Positions 48,338 to 58,267 of a stretch of DNA of 64,000 nt are shown here, piece by piece. The translations under genes were made by a program, and so were the position numbers. The stretch is from Marivita sp. S6314. Lineage in GTDB: Bacteria; Pseudomonadota; Alphaproteobacteria; Rhodobacterales; Rhodobacteraceae. Below the pieces are notes generated by a model. That model did no database searches and had not been told where the DNA came from. It saw nothing but the letters and a program-made list of their open reading frames with translations. The DNA is taken from assembly GCF_023015985.1 (NCBI RefSeq), contig NZ_JALKAO010000003.1:496001-560000 (forward strand), in the 5' to 3' direction. Numbering within the stretch: position 1 is the first letter of the stretch; every line of letters begins with the position of its first letter.

Positions 48338-49213
48338 ATGGTTGACAGTTATCAGCACACGGACACAGACGCGCAATCAGCGGCCCCCGAACCGTATGAC
48401 AAGCGCAAGCTGAGCTACGCCAACACCTTTACCAACCCTTGGAAAGCCAACACCATCCGCGCGATGGAATGGGTGAGTGGCAAAATCCCCCTGATCTACC
48501 TTGTCCGGAAATTCGAACGGATGGGACCGGCGGAAGGACAGGCCTTTTGGGGGCAGGCGCTGGGTCTTATGAAAATCGCGCTGGACACGCCCGAGGAACA
48601 GATCGCCCGGATCCCCAAAGAGGGGCCGGTGATTATCGTGGCCAACCATCCGCACGGGTTGGTGGACGGGATGATCCTGGCTGAGCTGATCGGCAAGGTC
48701 CGCACGGATTACAAGATCCTGACGCGGTCGCTTCTGACAGGTGTCACCGAGATCGAGGAATTCATGATCCCGGTGCCGTTCCCGCATGAAGAGGATGCCC
48801 GCGAACAAAGCCTTGAGATGCGCAAGCGTGCGATGGCGCATCTGAAAAACGGTGGGGTGATCGCATTGTTCCCATCGGGCGTCGTTGCATCAAGCGACAG
48901 CCTGTTTGGCCCGGCCGTGGAACGGACGTGGAATCCGTTTACCGCAAATCTGATCCAACGCTCTGGCGCGACGGTTGTGCCCATTCACTTTCCGGGACAG
49001 AACTCGCGCGCGTATCAGATGGCAAACCGGATTTCGGCGACGATGCGGCAGGGGTTGTTGATCCACGAAGTGATCAACGCCTGCGGCAAGCCACAAAAAC
49101 CAATCGTCGGCGAACCGATTCCGGCTGAGTTGATCAGTGACTATGCCGGGAAAGGCCGTGAATTCATGGCCAAGCTGCGCGAGATTACGATGTCTTTGGG
49201 CGGCAAACCCTAG
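48338..49213 (+). CDS. Lysophospholipid acyltransferase family protein
   Basis: 291 residues with a PlsC-type acyltransferase domain: VANHPHGLVDGMIL (block I, NHxxxxD, about 106-119), then ALFPSGVVASSD (block III, about 175-186) and VVPIHFPGQNSRAY (block IV). No strong membrane helix, so probably a peripheral inner-membrane enzyme. Similar proteins are annotated as 1-acyl-glycerol-phosphate or lyso-ornithine-lipid acyltransferases; the acceptor is not determined. 48 bases after ptsH, so perhaps on the same transcript. Its stop overlaps that of the convergent hbd gene by four bases. Confidence 0.82.
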   Translation: MVDSYQHTDTDAQSAAPEPYDKRKLSYANTFTNPWKANTIRAMEWVSGKIPLIYLVRKFERMGPAEGQAFWGQALGLMKIALDTPEEQIARIPKEGPVIIVANHPHGLVDGMILAELIGKVRTDYKILTRSLLTGVTEIEEFMIPVPFPHEEDAREQSLEMRKRAMAHLKNGGVIALFPSGVVASSDSLFGPAVERTWNPFTANLIQRSGATVVPIHFPGQNSRAYQMANRISATMRQGLLIHEVINACGKPQKPIVGEPIPAELISDYAGKGREFMAKLREITMSLGGKP

Positions 49214-50085
49214 CGGGTCGGAACCGGCGTGTCGCCACGGTAATCATAGAACCCGCGTTGTGTCTTGCGACCCAGCCAACCGGCTTCGACATATTTCGTC
49301 AGCAATGGGCAGGGGCGGTACTTGGTGTCTGCCAAACCGTCGTGCAGGACGTTCATGATGGCAAGACACGTGTCCAACCCGATGAAATCGGCCAGTTCAA
49401 GCGGGCCCATCGGATGGTTCGCCCCCAGCTTCATGGATTGGTCGATGGAGTTCACATTCCCGACGCCTTCGTACAGCGTATAGACCGCTTCGTTGATCAT
49501 CGGCATGAGAATGCGGTTCACGATAAAGGCGGGGAAATCTTCGGCGGACGCGGCTGTTTTGCCAAGCTTTTCCACCACGCCCAGACATGTCTGGTAGGTT
49601 TCCTTGTCGGTGGCGATGCCCCGGATCAGTTCGACAAGCTGCATCACCGGAACCGGGTTCATGAAGTGGAACCCCATGAATTTTTCCGGCCGGTCCGTGC
49701 GGCTGGCCAGCCGGGTGATCGAAATCGACGAGGTGTTTGACGTCAGAATAGTGTTGTCAGCCAGATGCGGCAGCAGCGCGTCAAAGATCTTTTGCTTGAC
49801 CGTCTCTTCCTCGGTTGCGGCTTCGATGACCAGATCGGTCTTGGCCACCTCTGGCAAATCCTTGGACGTGACGATGCGGGCCATGGCCTGGTCCCTGTCA
49901 TCCTGCGTGATCTTTTCGCGGCTGACCTGGCGGTCCAGATTGCGTTCAATCAGGTCAATCGCGCGCTTGAGCGCGTCTTCACTGATGTCATTGAGCACAA
50001 CGTTGTACCCGGCCAGTGCCATGACATGCGCGATGCCATTGCCCATCTGGCCAGCGCCAACAACACCTACCGAATTGATCGTCAT
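49210..50085 (-). CDS. hbd: 3-hydroxybutyryl-CoA dehydrogenase
   Basis: 291 residues. NAD-binding GVVGAGQMGNGIAHVMALAG (7-26), IEAATEEETVKQ (about 86-97), NTSSISIT (about 116-123), catalytic His in FMGFHFMNPVPVMQLVE (about 136-152) and GFIVNR-type NRILMPMINEA (about 185-195). It reduces acetoacetyl-CoA or oxidises (S)-3-hydroxybutyryl-CoA, feeding crotonyl-CoA formation for Ccr. CGGAG lies before the ATG at 50085. Alone on its strand; etfA/etfB lie beyond the oppositely oriented DUF6473 gene. Confidence 0.94.
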   Translation of the reverse strand: MTINSVGVVGAGQMGNGIAHVMALAGYNVVLNDISEDALKRAIDLIERNLDRQVSREKITQDDRDQAMARIVTSKDLPEVAKTDLVIEAATEEETVKQKIFDALLPHLADNTILTSNTSSISITRLASRTDRPEKFMGFHFMNPVPVMQLVELIRGIATDKETYQTCLGVVEKLGKTAASAEDFPAFIVNRILMPMINEAVYTLYEGVGNVNSIDQSMKLGANHPMGPLELADFIGLDTCLAIMNVLHDGLADTKYRPCPLLTKYVEAGWLGRKTQRGFYDYRGDTPVPTR

Positions 50086-50234
50086 GAACGTGCTCCGTTT
50101 AATCCGCGGCAACAATGGCGTGGCGGGCCGGGGGCTGCAAGGCGGATCGGAGCTCTGCGTCGAATTTTAGCTTTAGCTCTTTGAAAACCGAATCAGTGCA
50201 AACCTTCCTGCGGGTGAAAAAGGAAGGTGGGGAT

Positions 50235-51050
50235 ATGACTGTTTCCTCTATGGGTGATCGGTCGATCGACTATGTGCCGTGCCGTTACAATGGCTCGCGC
50301 CTGTATTTTCGGGGGCCAAGCAAAGCCTTGCGCGGCTCTTACATTGCGTGTCTTGGCGGGTGTGATGTGTATGGGCGATATGTTGACCAACCGTTATCGG
50401 ACATTCTGAACGGGCTGGTTGCGCCAAGCGTGATCAACCTTGGTGTCGAAAACGCCGGGGTCGATGCCTATCTGAACGATGCGGGGGCGCTCAGCACGGC
50501 GGCAGGGGCATCTGTTGCGATCATTCAGATGTCAGGGTGCCATAATACGTCTAACCGGTTCTATACGGTCCATCCGCGGCGCAATGACCGGTTTTTGAAG
50601 GCGTCCTCAAGGCTTCGGGCATTGTACCCGGAAATGGACTTCACCGAGGTGCATTTCACGCGTCATCTGCTTGGCCGATTGGAGGAGATTTGCGCGGAGC
50701 GGTTTTTGGAAATCGTGGATGAAGCACAGCGCGCCTGGCGGTCGCGCATGGTGCAGTTGATGCGGCATTTGAGCGGCAAAACAGTTTTGCTGTGGTTTGC
50801 GCCACGTCCGCTTGCTGAGGACAGTTGCGGCATGGAGGAGGTTGATCCTTTCCTGACCAGTTCGCTGGTCGGAACGTTACAGCCCCATGCGGACCGGATG
50901 GTGTCCGTCGTTCCCGAAACATGGGGTGTGTGTGAGGCGGGGACATCCCCCGCGGACCTGCAATCCGCGCGGCTTGCACAATTGCCGGGGACGGGTGCGC
51001 ATCAGCGTGTTGCCGAAGTTTTGGCGAAAGAGATCGCTGCATTGGTCTGA
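50235..51050 (+). CDS. DUF6473 family protein
   Basis: 271 residues. DYVPCRYNGSRLYFRGPSKA (about 11-30), IACLGGCDVYGRYV (about 37-50), PSVINLGVENAGVDAYL and FYTVHPRRNDRFLKASSRLR (about 107-126), then a HFTRHLLGRL block, all typical of a Rhodobacteraceae family now called DUF6473. The GGCDVYG start and the INLG-ENAG turn recall the first blocks of SGNH hydrolases, but a catalytic triad could not be confirmed. Start at 50235 is preferred over upstream frames because GGTGGGG lies before it. Function unknown. Confidence 0.82.
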   Translation: MTVSSMGDRSIDYVPCRYNGSRLYFRGPSKALRGSYIACLGGCDVYGRYVDQPLSDILNGLVAPSVINLGVENAGVDAYLNDAGALSTAAGASVAIIQMSGCHNTSNRFYTVHPRRNDRFLKASSRLRALYPEMDFTEVHFTRHLLGRLEEICAERFLEIVDEAQRAWRSRMVQLMRHLSGKTVLLWFAPRPLAEDSCGMEEVDPFLTSSLVGTLQPHADRMVSVVPETWGVCEAGTSPADLQSARLAQLPGTGAHQRVAEVLAKEIAALV

Positions 51051-51056
51051 AACGAA

Positions 51057-51084
51057 AAACGGCGCGCCGATTGGCGCGCCGTTT
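51057..51084. terminator. Bidirectional terminator between DUF6473 and etfA
   Basis: Perfect 12-base-pair palindrome with arm AAACGGCGCGCC around GATT. Placed six bases past the DUF6473 stop and 18 bases past the etfA stop, it can serve both convergent genes. Confidence 0.82.
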
Positions 51085-51102
51085 CGAATGTTTTCGACGG
51101 CT

Positions 51103-52032
51103 TTAGCCCAGCTTTTCGGTCAGCTCTGGCACAGCGTCAAAAAGATCGGCAACAAGCCCAAAATCGGCAACCTGGAAGATCGGTGCCTCTTCATCCTTGT
51201 TGATCGCGACGATGATCTTGCTGTCTTTCATACCCGCAAGGTGCTGGATCGCGCCCGAGATACCAACGGCAATGTAAAGGTCGGGTGCAACCACCTTACC
51301 GGTCTGGCCAACCTGCCAGTCATTCGGCGCAAAGCCGGAATCAACGGCAGCGCGGGACGCGCCAACAGCCGCATTCAGCGTGTCAGCCAGTTTTTCGATC
51401 ATGGCGAAGTCATCTTCGGACCCGACACCGCGCCCGCCTGAAACAACGACGCTTGCCGATGTCAGTTCGGGGCGGTCACTTTCGGCAACCTTGTCTTCAA
51501 CCCATTCCGACAGACCCGGATTGTCGCCGGTTGCCACCGCCTCGACCGAGGCCGAGCCACCGGTTGGTGCAGCGTCGAACGTGGATGTCCGGAACGAAAT
51601 CACCTTGGTGGCGTCTGACGATTTCACCGTCTGGATCGCGTTGCCCGCATAGATCGGGCGTTCGAACGTGTCCGCGTCCACGACGGCGGTCACATCGGTC
51701 AGCACCATCACATCCAACAGTGCCGCTACGCGGGGCAGGATGTTCTTGGCGTCTGTGGTCGCTGGCGCCACGATATGCGTGTAGTCGCCCGCCATCGACG
51801 CGATCAGCGCGGACACAGGCTCGGCCAGACGGTGACCGTAAAGATCGTCTTCGGCCAGCAGAACCTTGGACACGCCGTCGATGGTCGCGGCTTCGTCAGC
51901 GGCGGCCTTGGCTGTTGCGCCTGCGGCCAGCACCACAACGTCGCCCAGTGCCTTCGACGCGGTCACGGTTTTTGCAGTGGCGTCCATCGCCAGTGCGCCA
52001 TCGGTAATCTCGGCAATCAGAAGTACAGCCAT
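51103..52032 (-). CDS. etfA: Electron transfer flavoprotein alpha subunit
   Basis: 309 residues. C-terminal FAD domain: [18 protein letters not shown] (about 192-209), [43 protein letters not shown] (about 236-267), then [26 protein letters not shown]. The standard ETF alpha signature is complete. It takes electrons from acyl-CoA dehydrogenases, here including Mcd, and passes them to ETF-quinone oxidoreductase. Starts immediately after the etfB stop (adjacent bases), so the two are one operon. Confidence 0.97.
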   Translation of the reverse strand: MAVLLIAEITDGALAMDATAKTVTASKALGDVVVLAAGATAKAAADEAATIDGVSKVLLAEDDLYGHRLAEPVSALIASMAGDYTHIVAPATTDAKNILPRVAALLDVMVLTDVTAVVDADTFERPIYAGNAIQTVKSSDATKVISFRTSTFDAAPTGGSASVEAVATGDNPGLSEWVEDKVAESDRPELTSASVVVSGGRGVGSEDDFAMIEKLADTLNAAVGASRAAVDSGFAPNDWQVGQTGKVVAPDLYIAVGISGAIQHLAGMKDSKIIVAINKDEEAPIFQVADFGLVADLFDAVPELTEKLG

Positions 52033-52791
52033 TTACACAGCCCCCGCTTCTTTGAGTTTTTCTACCAGTTCGTCGACCGACCCGACCTTGATGCCCGCAG
52101 CGCGCTCTTCCGGCTCGGAGGTTTTCACGATCTCAAGGCGCGGCGTGACGTCGACGCCGTAATCGGCGGCTGTCTTTTCATCCAAAGGCTTTTTCTTGGC
52201 CTTCATGATGTTGGGCAGCGACGCGTAACGCGGCTCATTGAGGCGCAGGTCAGTGGAGATGATGGTGGGCATCTTGACCTTTACGGTTTGCAAACCGCCA
52301 TCCACTTCGCGGGTCACAACGGCGTGGTCGCCGTCGATATCCACGTTGTTGGCATACATCGCCTGCGACCAGCCGAGCAGAGCGGACAGCATCTGACCTG
52401 TCGCGTTCATGTCGTTGTCGATGGCCTGCTTGCCACACAGGACAAGCCCGGGCTCTTCTTCCTTGACGATAGCGGCAAGGATTTTGGCAACAGCCAAGGG
52501 CTCGATATCAGTGTGAACATCGTCTGCGGCAACCACGAGGATGGCGCGGTCGGCACCCATGGCGAGTGCTGTGCGCAGGGTTTCCTGGCTTTGCTTGACG
52601 CCAATGCTGACCGCAACGATTTCGTCAGCCTTGCCCGCTTCTTTCAGACGGATCGCTTCTTCGACCGCGATTTCATCGAACGGGTTCATCGACATTTTGA
52701 CATTGGCGAGATCGACACCGCTTCCGTCCGCTTTGACGCGAACTTTGACGTTGTAGTCGATCACGCGTTTGACAGGTACCAAGACCTTCAT
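52033..52791 (-). CDS. etfB: Electron transfer flavoprotein beta subunit
   Basis: 252 residues. [21 protein letters not shown] (3-23), [21 protein letters not shown] (about 35-55), ADRAILV, and the signature [46 protein letters not shown] in pieces around 155-200. Binds AMP and forms the docking surface for dehydrogenases. Upstream 170 bases hold no gene but contain a LacI-operator-like site at 52900-52913. Confidence 0.97.
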   Translation of the reverse strand: MKVLVPVKRVIDYNVKVRVKADGSGVDLANVKMSMNPFDEIAVEEAIRLKEAGKADEIVAVSIGVKQSQETLRTALAMGADRAILVVAADDVHTDIEPLAVAKILAAIVKEEEPGLVLCGKQAIDNDMNATGQMLSALLGWSQAMYANNVDIDGDHAVVTREVDGGLQTVKVKMPTIISTDLRLNEPRYASLPNIMKAKKKPLDEKTAADYGVDVTPRLEIVKTSEPEERAAGIKVGSVDELVEKLKEAGAV

Positions 52792-52899
52792 GGGCGTGTT
52801 CCTCTCCTGAATGCGCCGCTGAAAAAACGACTCAAATTTTCATACACATCGCAAGGGTGATACCGAACCACAGCAGCGCGAAACAGGGCAAAATCGTCA

Positions 52900-52913
52900 C
52901 GTTAGCGCCAACG
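52900..52913. promoter_or_regulatory. LacI-type operator candidate upstream of etfB
   Basis: CGTTAGCGCCAACG is a 14-base near-palindrome (12 of 14 self-complementary), about 110 bases before the etfB ATG, related to the sites before pckA and pyk. Confidence 0.42.
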
Positions 52914-52961
52914 GACGTCGCGTTTTTCGGAATTTCCGCGCCTTTTGGAAACCTTGTCTGA

Positions 52962-54076
52962 TCAGTCACAGATCGTCTGCAAAGCCTGCCATTCGTCTGC
53001 TGTCAAAACCGGCGTGGCCACAAAACCCGGCGGTGTCGCATCGCGCGCGGCCTGAATCCTGTCGCCAAGGTCGGGATGGCTTAGGAAGTGTGACATGAAC
53101 GGGTTGGTATCCCCGCCAAGTTCCCGAAATCGTTCGAACATAGATGCCAAGGCGGAGGGCGCGATCTTTGCATCAATCAGCACGCCATGCGCAAATACAT
53201 CCGCGCCGGATTCCGCCTCTTGGCTGTAATTGGCCTCAATCAGCCTTTCGGCCAAAAGCAAAACCGCCGCGCCGCCTGCGAAATCGCCAAAAAGCAGCCC
53301 CAAGACACCCAGTGATCCAGCAGAGCGCAAGGCGTGCCGTGTCGGATCCCGGCTGACGACATGGCCGATTTCATGGGCAAACACCGCTGCGATTTCGTCT
53401 GGCGTTTGCGCGTTGTCGATCAAACCGCGGAAGAACACCACGTAATTGCCGGGTAGGGCAAAGGCGTTGATCATATCGTGGTCGAGCACGGACACCGTCA
53501 GCGTCTGTTCTTCGGGCAGGGCGGCTTGCAGGCGCGCTTCCATCTTGTGCAAGGCGGCCAATCCGTCACGGTTGTCGCAGACGGGCACGGGGTTCAGCCC
53601 GGTCTGGTCCAGTGCAGAGCGGATCTGATCAAAGGTGACTTCGCCAAGGGCGCGTTCGCCTTCGGGGGGATGAACCGTGCCAGTTGGTTCGCCATCGCCG
53701 GAACAAGCACAAAGATGATCAGGGCGACAGAGGCAAGCGCCGCAACGGACCATCCAAACAGCGCTTTGCGCTTTGCGATTCTGGGGGATCTTGTTCGGTT
53801 TGGCAGGCGCGGTGCCAAGTCGCGGTTGGGCAGAATGACCCGCTGCACCGGGTCCCCGACACGCTGGATGACCATCTGGTCGCCCCCGGCCTGATCCAGC
53901 ACTTCACGGATGTCGGCAAGGGGCCAGCGGAAGTCAGCCCCGGCATGCGCGACCAATGATCGACTGTCTTCATCGACAGTGACCGAGACGTGTCGTGGCA
54001 CGGCGCTTGTCCCATCGAAATAGACGGCTTCGGCGGAATACACTTCCGGCCGATGCCCAACTTTGAGAACGGTCAT
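52962..54076 (-). pseudogene. M48 family metalloprotease, interrupted by a one-base frameshift
   Basis: Two overlapping reverse frames make one protein of about 370 residues. The first part (from ATG 54076) begins MTVLKVGHRPEVYSAEAVYF and reaches a membrane helix (LFGWSVAALASVALIIFVLV) and the ARFIPP segment. The second part continues in another frame with PPEGERALGEVTFDQIRSAL and holds the zinc site FAHEIGHVVS (HExxH) and EAESGADVFA (third ligand Glu). The switch is at a run of six C on the coding strand (53664-53669); a seventh C would restore a single frame. It may be a sequencing error, a real loss of function or slippage. The next gene, DUF898, overlaps the start by four bases and usually accompanies such a protease. 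Confidence 0.85.
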
Positions 54077-55236
54077 AGCGACGCCCCGACATCAAGCGCG
54101 TCGGCAAAGCCTTCGGCTTCGGCGAATTCGTCTCTGGGGCGCTGCCGGATGCTAATGACCCCGTCCGGAGGCGCAAGCGTCAGCGACGCGAAATAGTGGC
54201 GGATGATGGGAAAGGTGATAAAGGCGTTGGTGATGGCCGACCAAAGCAGGAAAACCGTGAAATAAAGCAGGGCACTTGCCGCGATGATCGCGTACCGGCC
54301 CGTCCCCGCGATGGGGGCGATCACATCTTCCAGATCCATCTCTGCCAGCAGGTCGGCGGATTGGATCAGCAAGAGCAACACTCCGAGCAGCATCAATGGA
54401 ACAAACACCACCGCGCAGGCGAGAAGTGTGCCCAATACGTAGATCAACAACACACGAAAGGGGCTTGGCGTGATAGTCAAGCCGACGCCGTTGATCGTCT
54501 TGTGGTTGGTCAAAAGTTGCAACGTGCGCACGCGGTAGAACGCTAATCCGTAGATTGCGACGAACCCGGCGATGATGCAGATGCCCGTGCCCAAGGGGAT
54601 GTTGCCCAGATAGATCCCGGCCACGCCTGCCGCGCCAAGCGCCGCTGCGCCGAAAAACGGCATCATGGCGGGGTAGAGCATTGTCCACTTGCCGTTCTGG
54701 TGCATCCGTGCGCAGCCATAGAACGTCCGGTCTGTTTTGTATTTTTCCAACCAGAAGGTCATGCGGGGCCACAGCAAGCCCAGTGTGAGCAGCGTGATCA
54801 CCCAGTGCATGAGCGCGCGTCCGGCATAGCCCCATGCGCCGGGTTCCAGACCGAAGCGCAACCCGCGCCAGCGGGTGCGGGCCAGCACGTATCGCCGCGC
54901 GCGATATTGCGCGTAAAACCAGATCGGGATGACGCCAATCAGGCTTATTGCGTAGGCGGCAAAGTTTCCCTGAAACAGCGCGAAGCTGGCAAACATCAGG
55001 AGCAGATTCACGATCCCGATGTAGAAGGCAAGGATGACCACGGCAAAGAGAAAGCCAAGCAGCTTTTCAATCGGGTCGCCGACATATTCCAAGGGGTGTC
55101 CACCGGGGCGGATCGCCGACCAGTACCATCGGCGCAGCCGGGTTTTCATCCAGAACCGGTAAATGCCAAGTGTCAGAACGGTCAGGACACCGGTTTTCAG
55201 CGCCAGCCAGAACAGCGCGCGCCGCGTGCCCACCAC
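54073..55236 (-). CDS. DUF898 family membrane protein
   Basis: About 388 residues with eight or more membrane helices. TLGIYRFWMKTRLRRWYWS near the N-terminus, then RPGGHPLEYVGDPIEKLLGF and a second similar unit TLGLLWPRMTFWLEKYKTDRTF, TFYGCARMHQ, are the DUF898 repeats (membrane protein family often partnered with M48 proteases). Function unknown. The start is uncertain: GTG 55236 or 55233 avoids overlap with parC; the open frame continues to an ATG at 55416 but that would overlap parC by 155 bases in Pro-rich shadow sequence. Overlaps the M48 gene by four bases. Confidence 0.8.
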   Translation of the reverse strand: MVGTRRALFWLALKTGVLTVLTLGIYRFWMKTRLRRWYWSAIRPGGHPLEYVGDPIEKLLGFLFAVVILAFYIGIVNLLLMFASFALFQGNFAAYAISLIGVIPIWFYAQYRARRYVLARTRWRGLRFGLEPGAWGYAGRALMHWVITLLTLGLLWPRMTFWLEKYKTDRTFYGCARMHQNGKWTMLYPAMMPFFGAAALGAAGVAGIYLGNIPLGTGICIIAGFVAIYGLAFYRVRTLQLLTNHKTINGVGLTITPSPFRVLLIYVLGTLLACAVVFVPLMLLGVLLLLIQSADLLAEMDLEDVIAPIAGTGRYAIIAASALLYFTVFLLWSAITNAFITFPIIRHYFASLTLAPPDGVISIRQRPRDEFAEAEGFADALDVGASL

Positions 55237-55261
55237 CTGTGTTGTCAGGTGATCAGGTAAG

Positions 55262-57571
55262 TCAGGTGAAGGTGTTGTCTCTGGGGAAGCCGCGCGGGGC
55301 CATACGTCCTGCGCTGGCGCGCTTTCCGGTCCATTCGGCAAGGTCGGTTTCGGTTCTGGTGCGTCCGGCCGGATCGCGCCAGGAGAGGCCTTCTCCCAGG
55401 GTGAAGGTGGTTGCATCCGACAGGCCCCCGTCCTTGTACTTTTGCAGCCTTACGCCTTTGCCGCGTCCCATTTCTGGCAGTTCGTCCAGACCGAAGACAA
55501 GAACTTTACGGTTTTCACCGACAACGGCAACGGCATCCCCTGTTACAGGTTTGCACACCTTCGCGCGCACGTCGCCTTTCACGTTCAGCACCTGCTTACC
55601 GGCCCGGGTTTGCGCCACAACGTCACCTTCGGGCACCACGAACCCGTCGCCAGCGCTGGAGGCGACCAGCAGTTTGCGGTCGGGCTGGTGAATGAACAGG
55701 TCCACGATGGCGGCTTCGTTTGGAAGATCGACCATCAGGCGCACCGGTTCGCCCATGCCGCGCCCGCCGGGCAGGTTGGAGGCGGACAGCGTATAAAACC
55801 GCCCGTTCGACCCGAACACCAACAGCCGGTCGGTTGTTTCGGCGTGGAAAATGAACCTTGGCCCGTCACCATCCTTGAATTTCAGTTCGCGGGTCAGGTC
55901 GATATGGCCGGTCATCGCGCGGATCCAGCCCATCTGGGAACAGACCACCGTGATCGGTTCGCGTTCGATCATCGCCTCAATCGGCACGTCCTCAACCTCG
56001 GTCGCTTCGGCAAATTGCGTCCGGCGTGCGCCGCCTTCGTAGTTTTTGCCAAAGGCCTTTTTGACCTCTTTCAGCTGGTCCGAGATCGCGTCCCACTGAA
56101 GCTCCCCGCTTTCAATCAGGTCTTCAAGGCCCGCGCGTTCTTCCATCAGGCGGTCACGTTCGGCGACCAGTTCCATCTCTTCGAGCTTGCGCAAACTGCG
56201 CAGGCGCATGTTCAGGATGGCTTCGGTCTGAACCTCGGTCAGGCCCAGGTCGCCGTCGGACACCGGGGGCGAGACATAGTCCGCCTCGTCCATCGCGCGC
56301 ACATGGTCCTTGCCCCAGTCTTCGCGCATCAGTGCGGACTTGGGGTCCTCGTCATAGCGGATGATGTCGATCACACGGTCAAGGTTCAGGAACGCAACGA
56401 TCAGGCCTTCCAACACCTCGAGCCGGTGGTCAATCTTGTCCATCCGGTGCTGGCTGCGGCGGATCAGAACCTCGCGGCGGAAATCAAGGAACGCGCGCAG
56501 CACTTCCTTCATGCTGCACACTTTGGGTGTCAGCCCGTCGATCAGCACGTTCATGTTCAGGCTGAACCGCGTTTCCAGATCGGAATTGCGGAACAGCATG
56601 TTCATCAGGACATCCGGGTCCACGTTCTTGGATTTGGGTTCCAGAACCATCCGGATGTCGTCGGCAGATTCGTCGCGGATATCCGCGAGGATCGGCACCT
56701 TCTTGGTCTGGATCAGCTCGGCCAGCCGTTCCACCAGCTTGGATTTCTGGACCTGATAGGGGATCTCGGTCACGATCACCTGCCATTGGCCGCGTCCCAG
56801 ATCCTCGATCTGCCACTTGCAGCGCAACCGCATGGAGCCGCGCCCGGTGCGATAGGCCTGCGCCAGCGTCTCGCGGTCTTCGACAATCACGCCACCGGTT
56901 GGAAAATCCGGGCCGGGCACAAAGTTCAGCAACGTATCGTCGCGCGCATCGGGAACCTTGATCAGGTGCAGGCAGGCGTCAATCAGCTCGGCGATGTTAT
57001 GCGGCGGGATATTGGTCGCCATGCCCACCGCAATGCCGGATGATCCATTGGCCAGCAGGTTCGGGAACTGTGCCGGCAGAACAACGGGCTCTTCCAGCGT
57101 GCCGTCGTAATTGTCCCGGTAGTCAACCGCATTTTCGTTCAGGCCGTCCAGCAAGGCTTCGGCAACGGAAGTCAGTCGCGCCTCGGTATATCGCGCCGCC
57201 GCTGGGTTGTCGCCGTCGATATTGCCAAAGTTGCCCTGACCATCGACCAGCGGATAGCGCACGGCGAAATCCTGTGCGAGGCGCGCCATCGCGTCGTAGA
57301 TCGCGGCGTCGCCATGCGGGTGATAGTTGCCCATCACGTCGCCACTGATTTTCGCCGACTTTCTGAAGCCTCCGGTGGAACTTAACCGCAGTTCGCGCAT
57401 TGCATACAGGATACGACGGTGCACGGGCTTGAGCCCATCGCGCGCATCTGGAAGAGCGCGGTGCATGATCGTTGACAACGCATAGGTCAAATACCGCTCG
57501 CCAATCGCGCGGCGCAGCGGTTCAGCCACATCCCGAGGGGCCATCTTGGGTGTTTCGACGTCATCAGCCAT
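55262..57571 (-). CDS. parC: DNA topoisomerase IV subunit A
   Basis: 769-residue type II topoisomerase subunit that decatenates chromosomes with ParE. Visible: [20 protein letters not shown] (about 40-59), [15 protein letters not shown] (quinolone-determining region), [29 protein letters not shown] with the catalytic Tyr, [17 protein letters not shown], and a C-terminal beta-pinwheel with repeated [10 protein letters not shown]-type blades. It is ParC rather than GyrA since the pinwheel is short and no GyrA box was seen. Start at 57571; an upstream extension is poor. Confidence 0.94.
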   Translation of the reverse strand: MADDVETPKMAPRDVAEPLRRAIGERYLTYALSTIMHRALPDARDGLKPVHRRILYAMRELRLSSTGGFRKSAKISGDVMGNYHPHGDAAIYDAMARLAQDFAVRYPLVDGQGNFGNIDGDNPAAARYTEARLTSVAEALLDGLNENAVDYRDNYDGTLEEPVVLPAQFPNLLANGSSGIAVGMATNIPPHNIAELIDACLHLIKVPDARDDTLLNFVPGPDFPTGGVIVEDRETLAQAYRTGRGSMRLRCKWQIEDLGRGQWQVIVTEIPYQVQKSKLVERLAELIQTKKVPILADIRDESADDIRMVLEPKSKNVDPDVLMNMLFRNSDLETRFSLNMNVLIDGLTPKVCSMKEVLRAFLDFRREVLIRRSQHRMDKIDHRLEVLEGLIVAFLNLDRVIDIIRYDEDPKSALMREDWGKDHVRAMDEADYVSPPVSDGDLGLTEVQTEAILNMRLRSLRKLEEMELVAERDRLMEERAGLEDLIESGELQWDAISDQLKEVKKAFGKNYEGGARRTQFAEATEVEDVPIEAMIEREPITVVCSQMGWIRAMTGHIDLTRELKFKDGDGPRFIFHAETTDRLLVFGSNGRFYTLSASNLPGGRGMGEPVRLMVDLPNEAAIVDLFIHQPDRKLLVASSAGDGFVVPEGDVVAQTRAGKQVLNVKGDVRAKVCKPVTGDAVAVVGENRKVLVFGLDELPEMGRGKGVRLQKYKDGGLSDATTFTLGEGLSWRDPAGRTRTETDLAEWTGKRASAGRMAPRGFPRDNTFT

Positions 57572-57705
57572 AGATGATGTGATAGACACCCCCTCTGAGG
57601 CCGTAAAGCAATTGCGGGAAAAATTTTCCTGTTTCCCCTTCGGCATGGGTCAAGAATCGCACTAGTATGGAACCTCGGCGCGAGAGGTCCGCCCCGGGGG
57701 GTACG

Positions 57706-58266
57706 ATGAACAAGTATATTTTGGTCGCATTTGCCGTGATGGGCGTTGGGTTCTACGAACTGTCCGGCGGGTCTGATTTTGAACCTGGGTCCAATTCGCT
57801 TGTTGTCTTTGCCGATCCGAAACCGGTACCCCCGCGCCGCGAACCGCAACCTGTGGCCGTGACGCGCGCCAATATCCAACCCGCCGAACTGACCGAGATC
57901 GCGCCGGTGCGTGCGCCAGTGGAATCCGGGAACGCAACCGTTCTTGCAGGTCTCCCGCTGGCCGCCGTTGATCCGGACCCCGTTGCGCAAGACACTCCTG
58001 GGACGGCCGACGAAAGCGCTGCCGCACCAGAGATCGCCCTGCCGGAGCCAGAGCCGGAACCCGTGCGGGACCTGCGGTTTGTGGACGGGGATCGCGTGAA
58101 CATGCGTGGCGGGCCGGGCACCAATTTTGCCGTGGTCGGAAAGCTGTTTCGCGATGATATGGTCGAAGTGCTGAAAGACGAGGGCAATGGCTGGCTTCAC
58201 CTGCGCGTGTCGGCGACAGGCGACGAAGGCTGGATGGCTGATTGGCTTGTGACAGCTGCAAACTGA
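57706..58266 (+). CDS. Secreted/anchored bacterial SH3-domain protein
   Basis: 186 residues. MNKYILVAFAVMGVGFYELS is a signal peptide or anchor, followed by about 100 residues rich in Pro, Ala and Glu (low complexity linker) and a C-terminal SH3b domain: RFVDGDRVNMRGGPGTNFAVVGKL (about 122-145), LKDEGNGWLHLRV and DEGWMADWLV. SH3b domains usually bind cell-wall or protein ligands in the periplasm. Start at 57706 preferred over 57667, since a GGGGGG run sits 3-8 bases before it and the extension is non-hydrophobic. One base separates it from the SDR gene downstream. Confidence 0.82.
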   Translation: MNKYILVAFAVMGVGFYELSGGSDFEPGSNSLVVFADPKPVPPRREPQPVAVTRANIQPAELTEIAPVRAPVESGNATVLAGLPLAAVDPDPVAQDTPGTADESAAAPEIALPEPEPEPVRDLRFVDGDRVNMRGGPGTNFAVVGKLFRDDMVEVLKDEGNGWLHLRVSATGDEGWMADWLVTAAN

Positions 58267-58267
58267 C

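Noticed and set aside
53664-53669. Programmed ribosomal frameshift in the M48 gene
   Set aside because: No stimulatory stem or typical slippery heptamer is evident; a simple base loss in a homopolymer is the plainer account.
55237-55416. N-terminal extension of the DUF898 protein to ATG 55416
   Set aside because: It would overlap parC by 155 bases and consists of Pro/Ala-rich shadow sequence. A GTG at 55236 fits better.
55442-57043. Forward-strand frame of 533 residues over parC
   Set aside because: Antisense shadow of parC with repetitive His/Gln composition.
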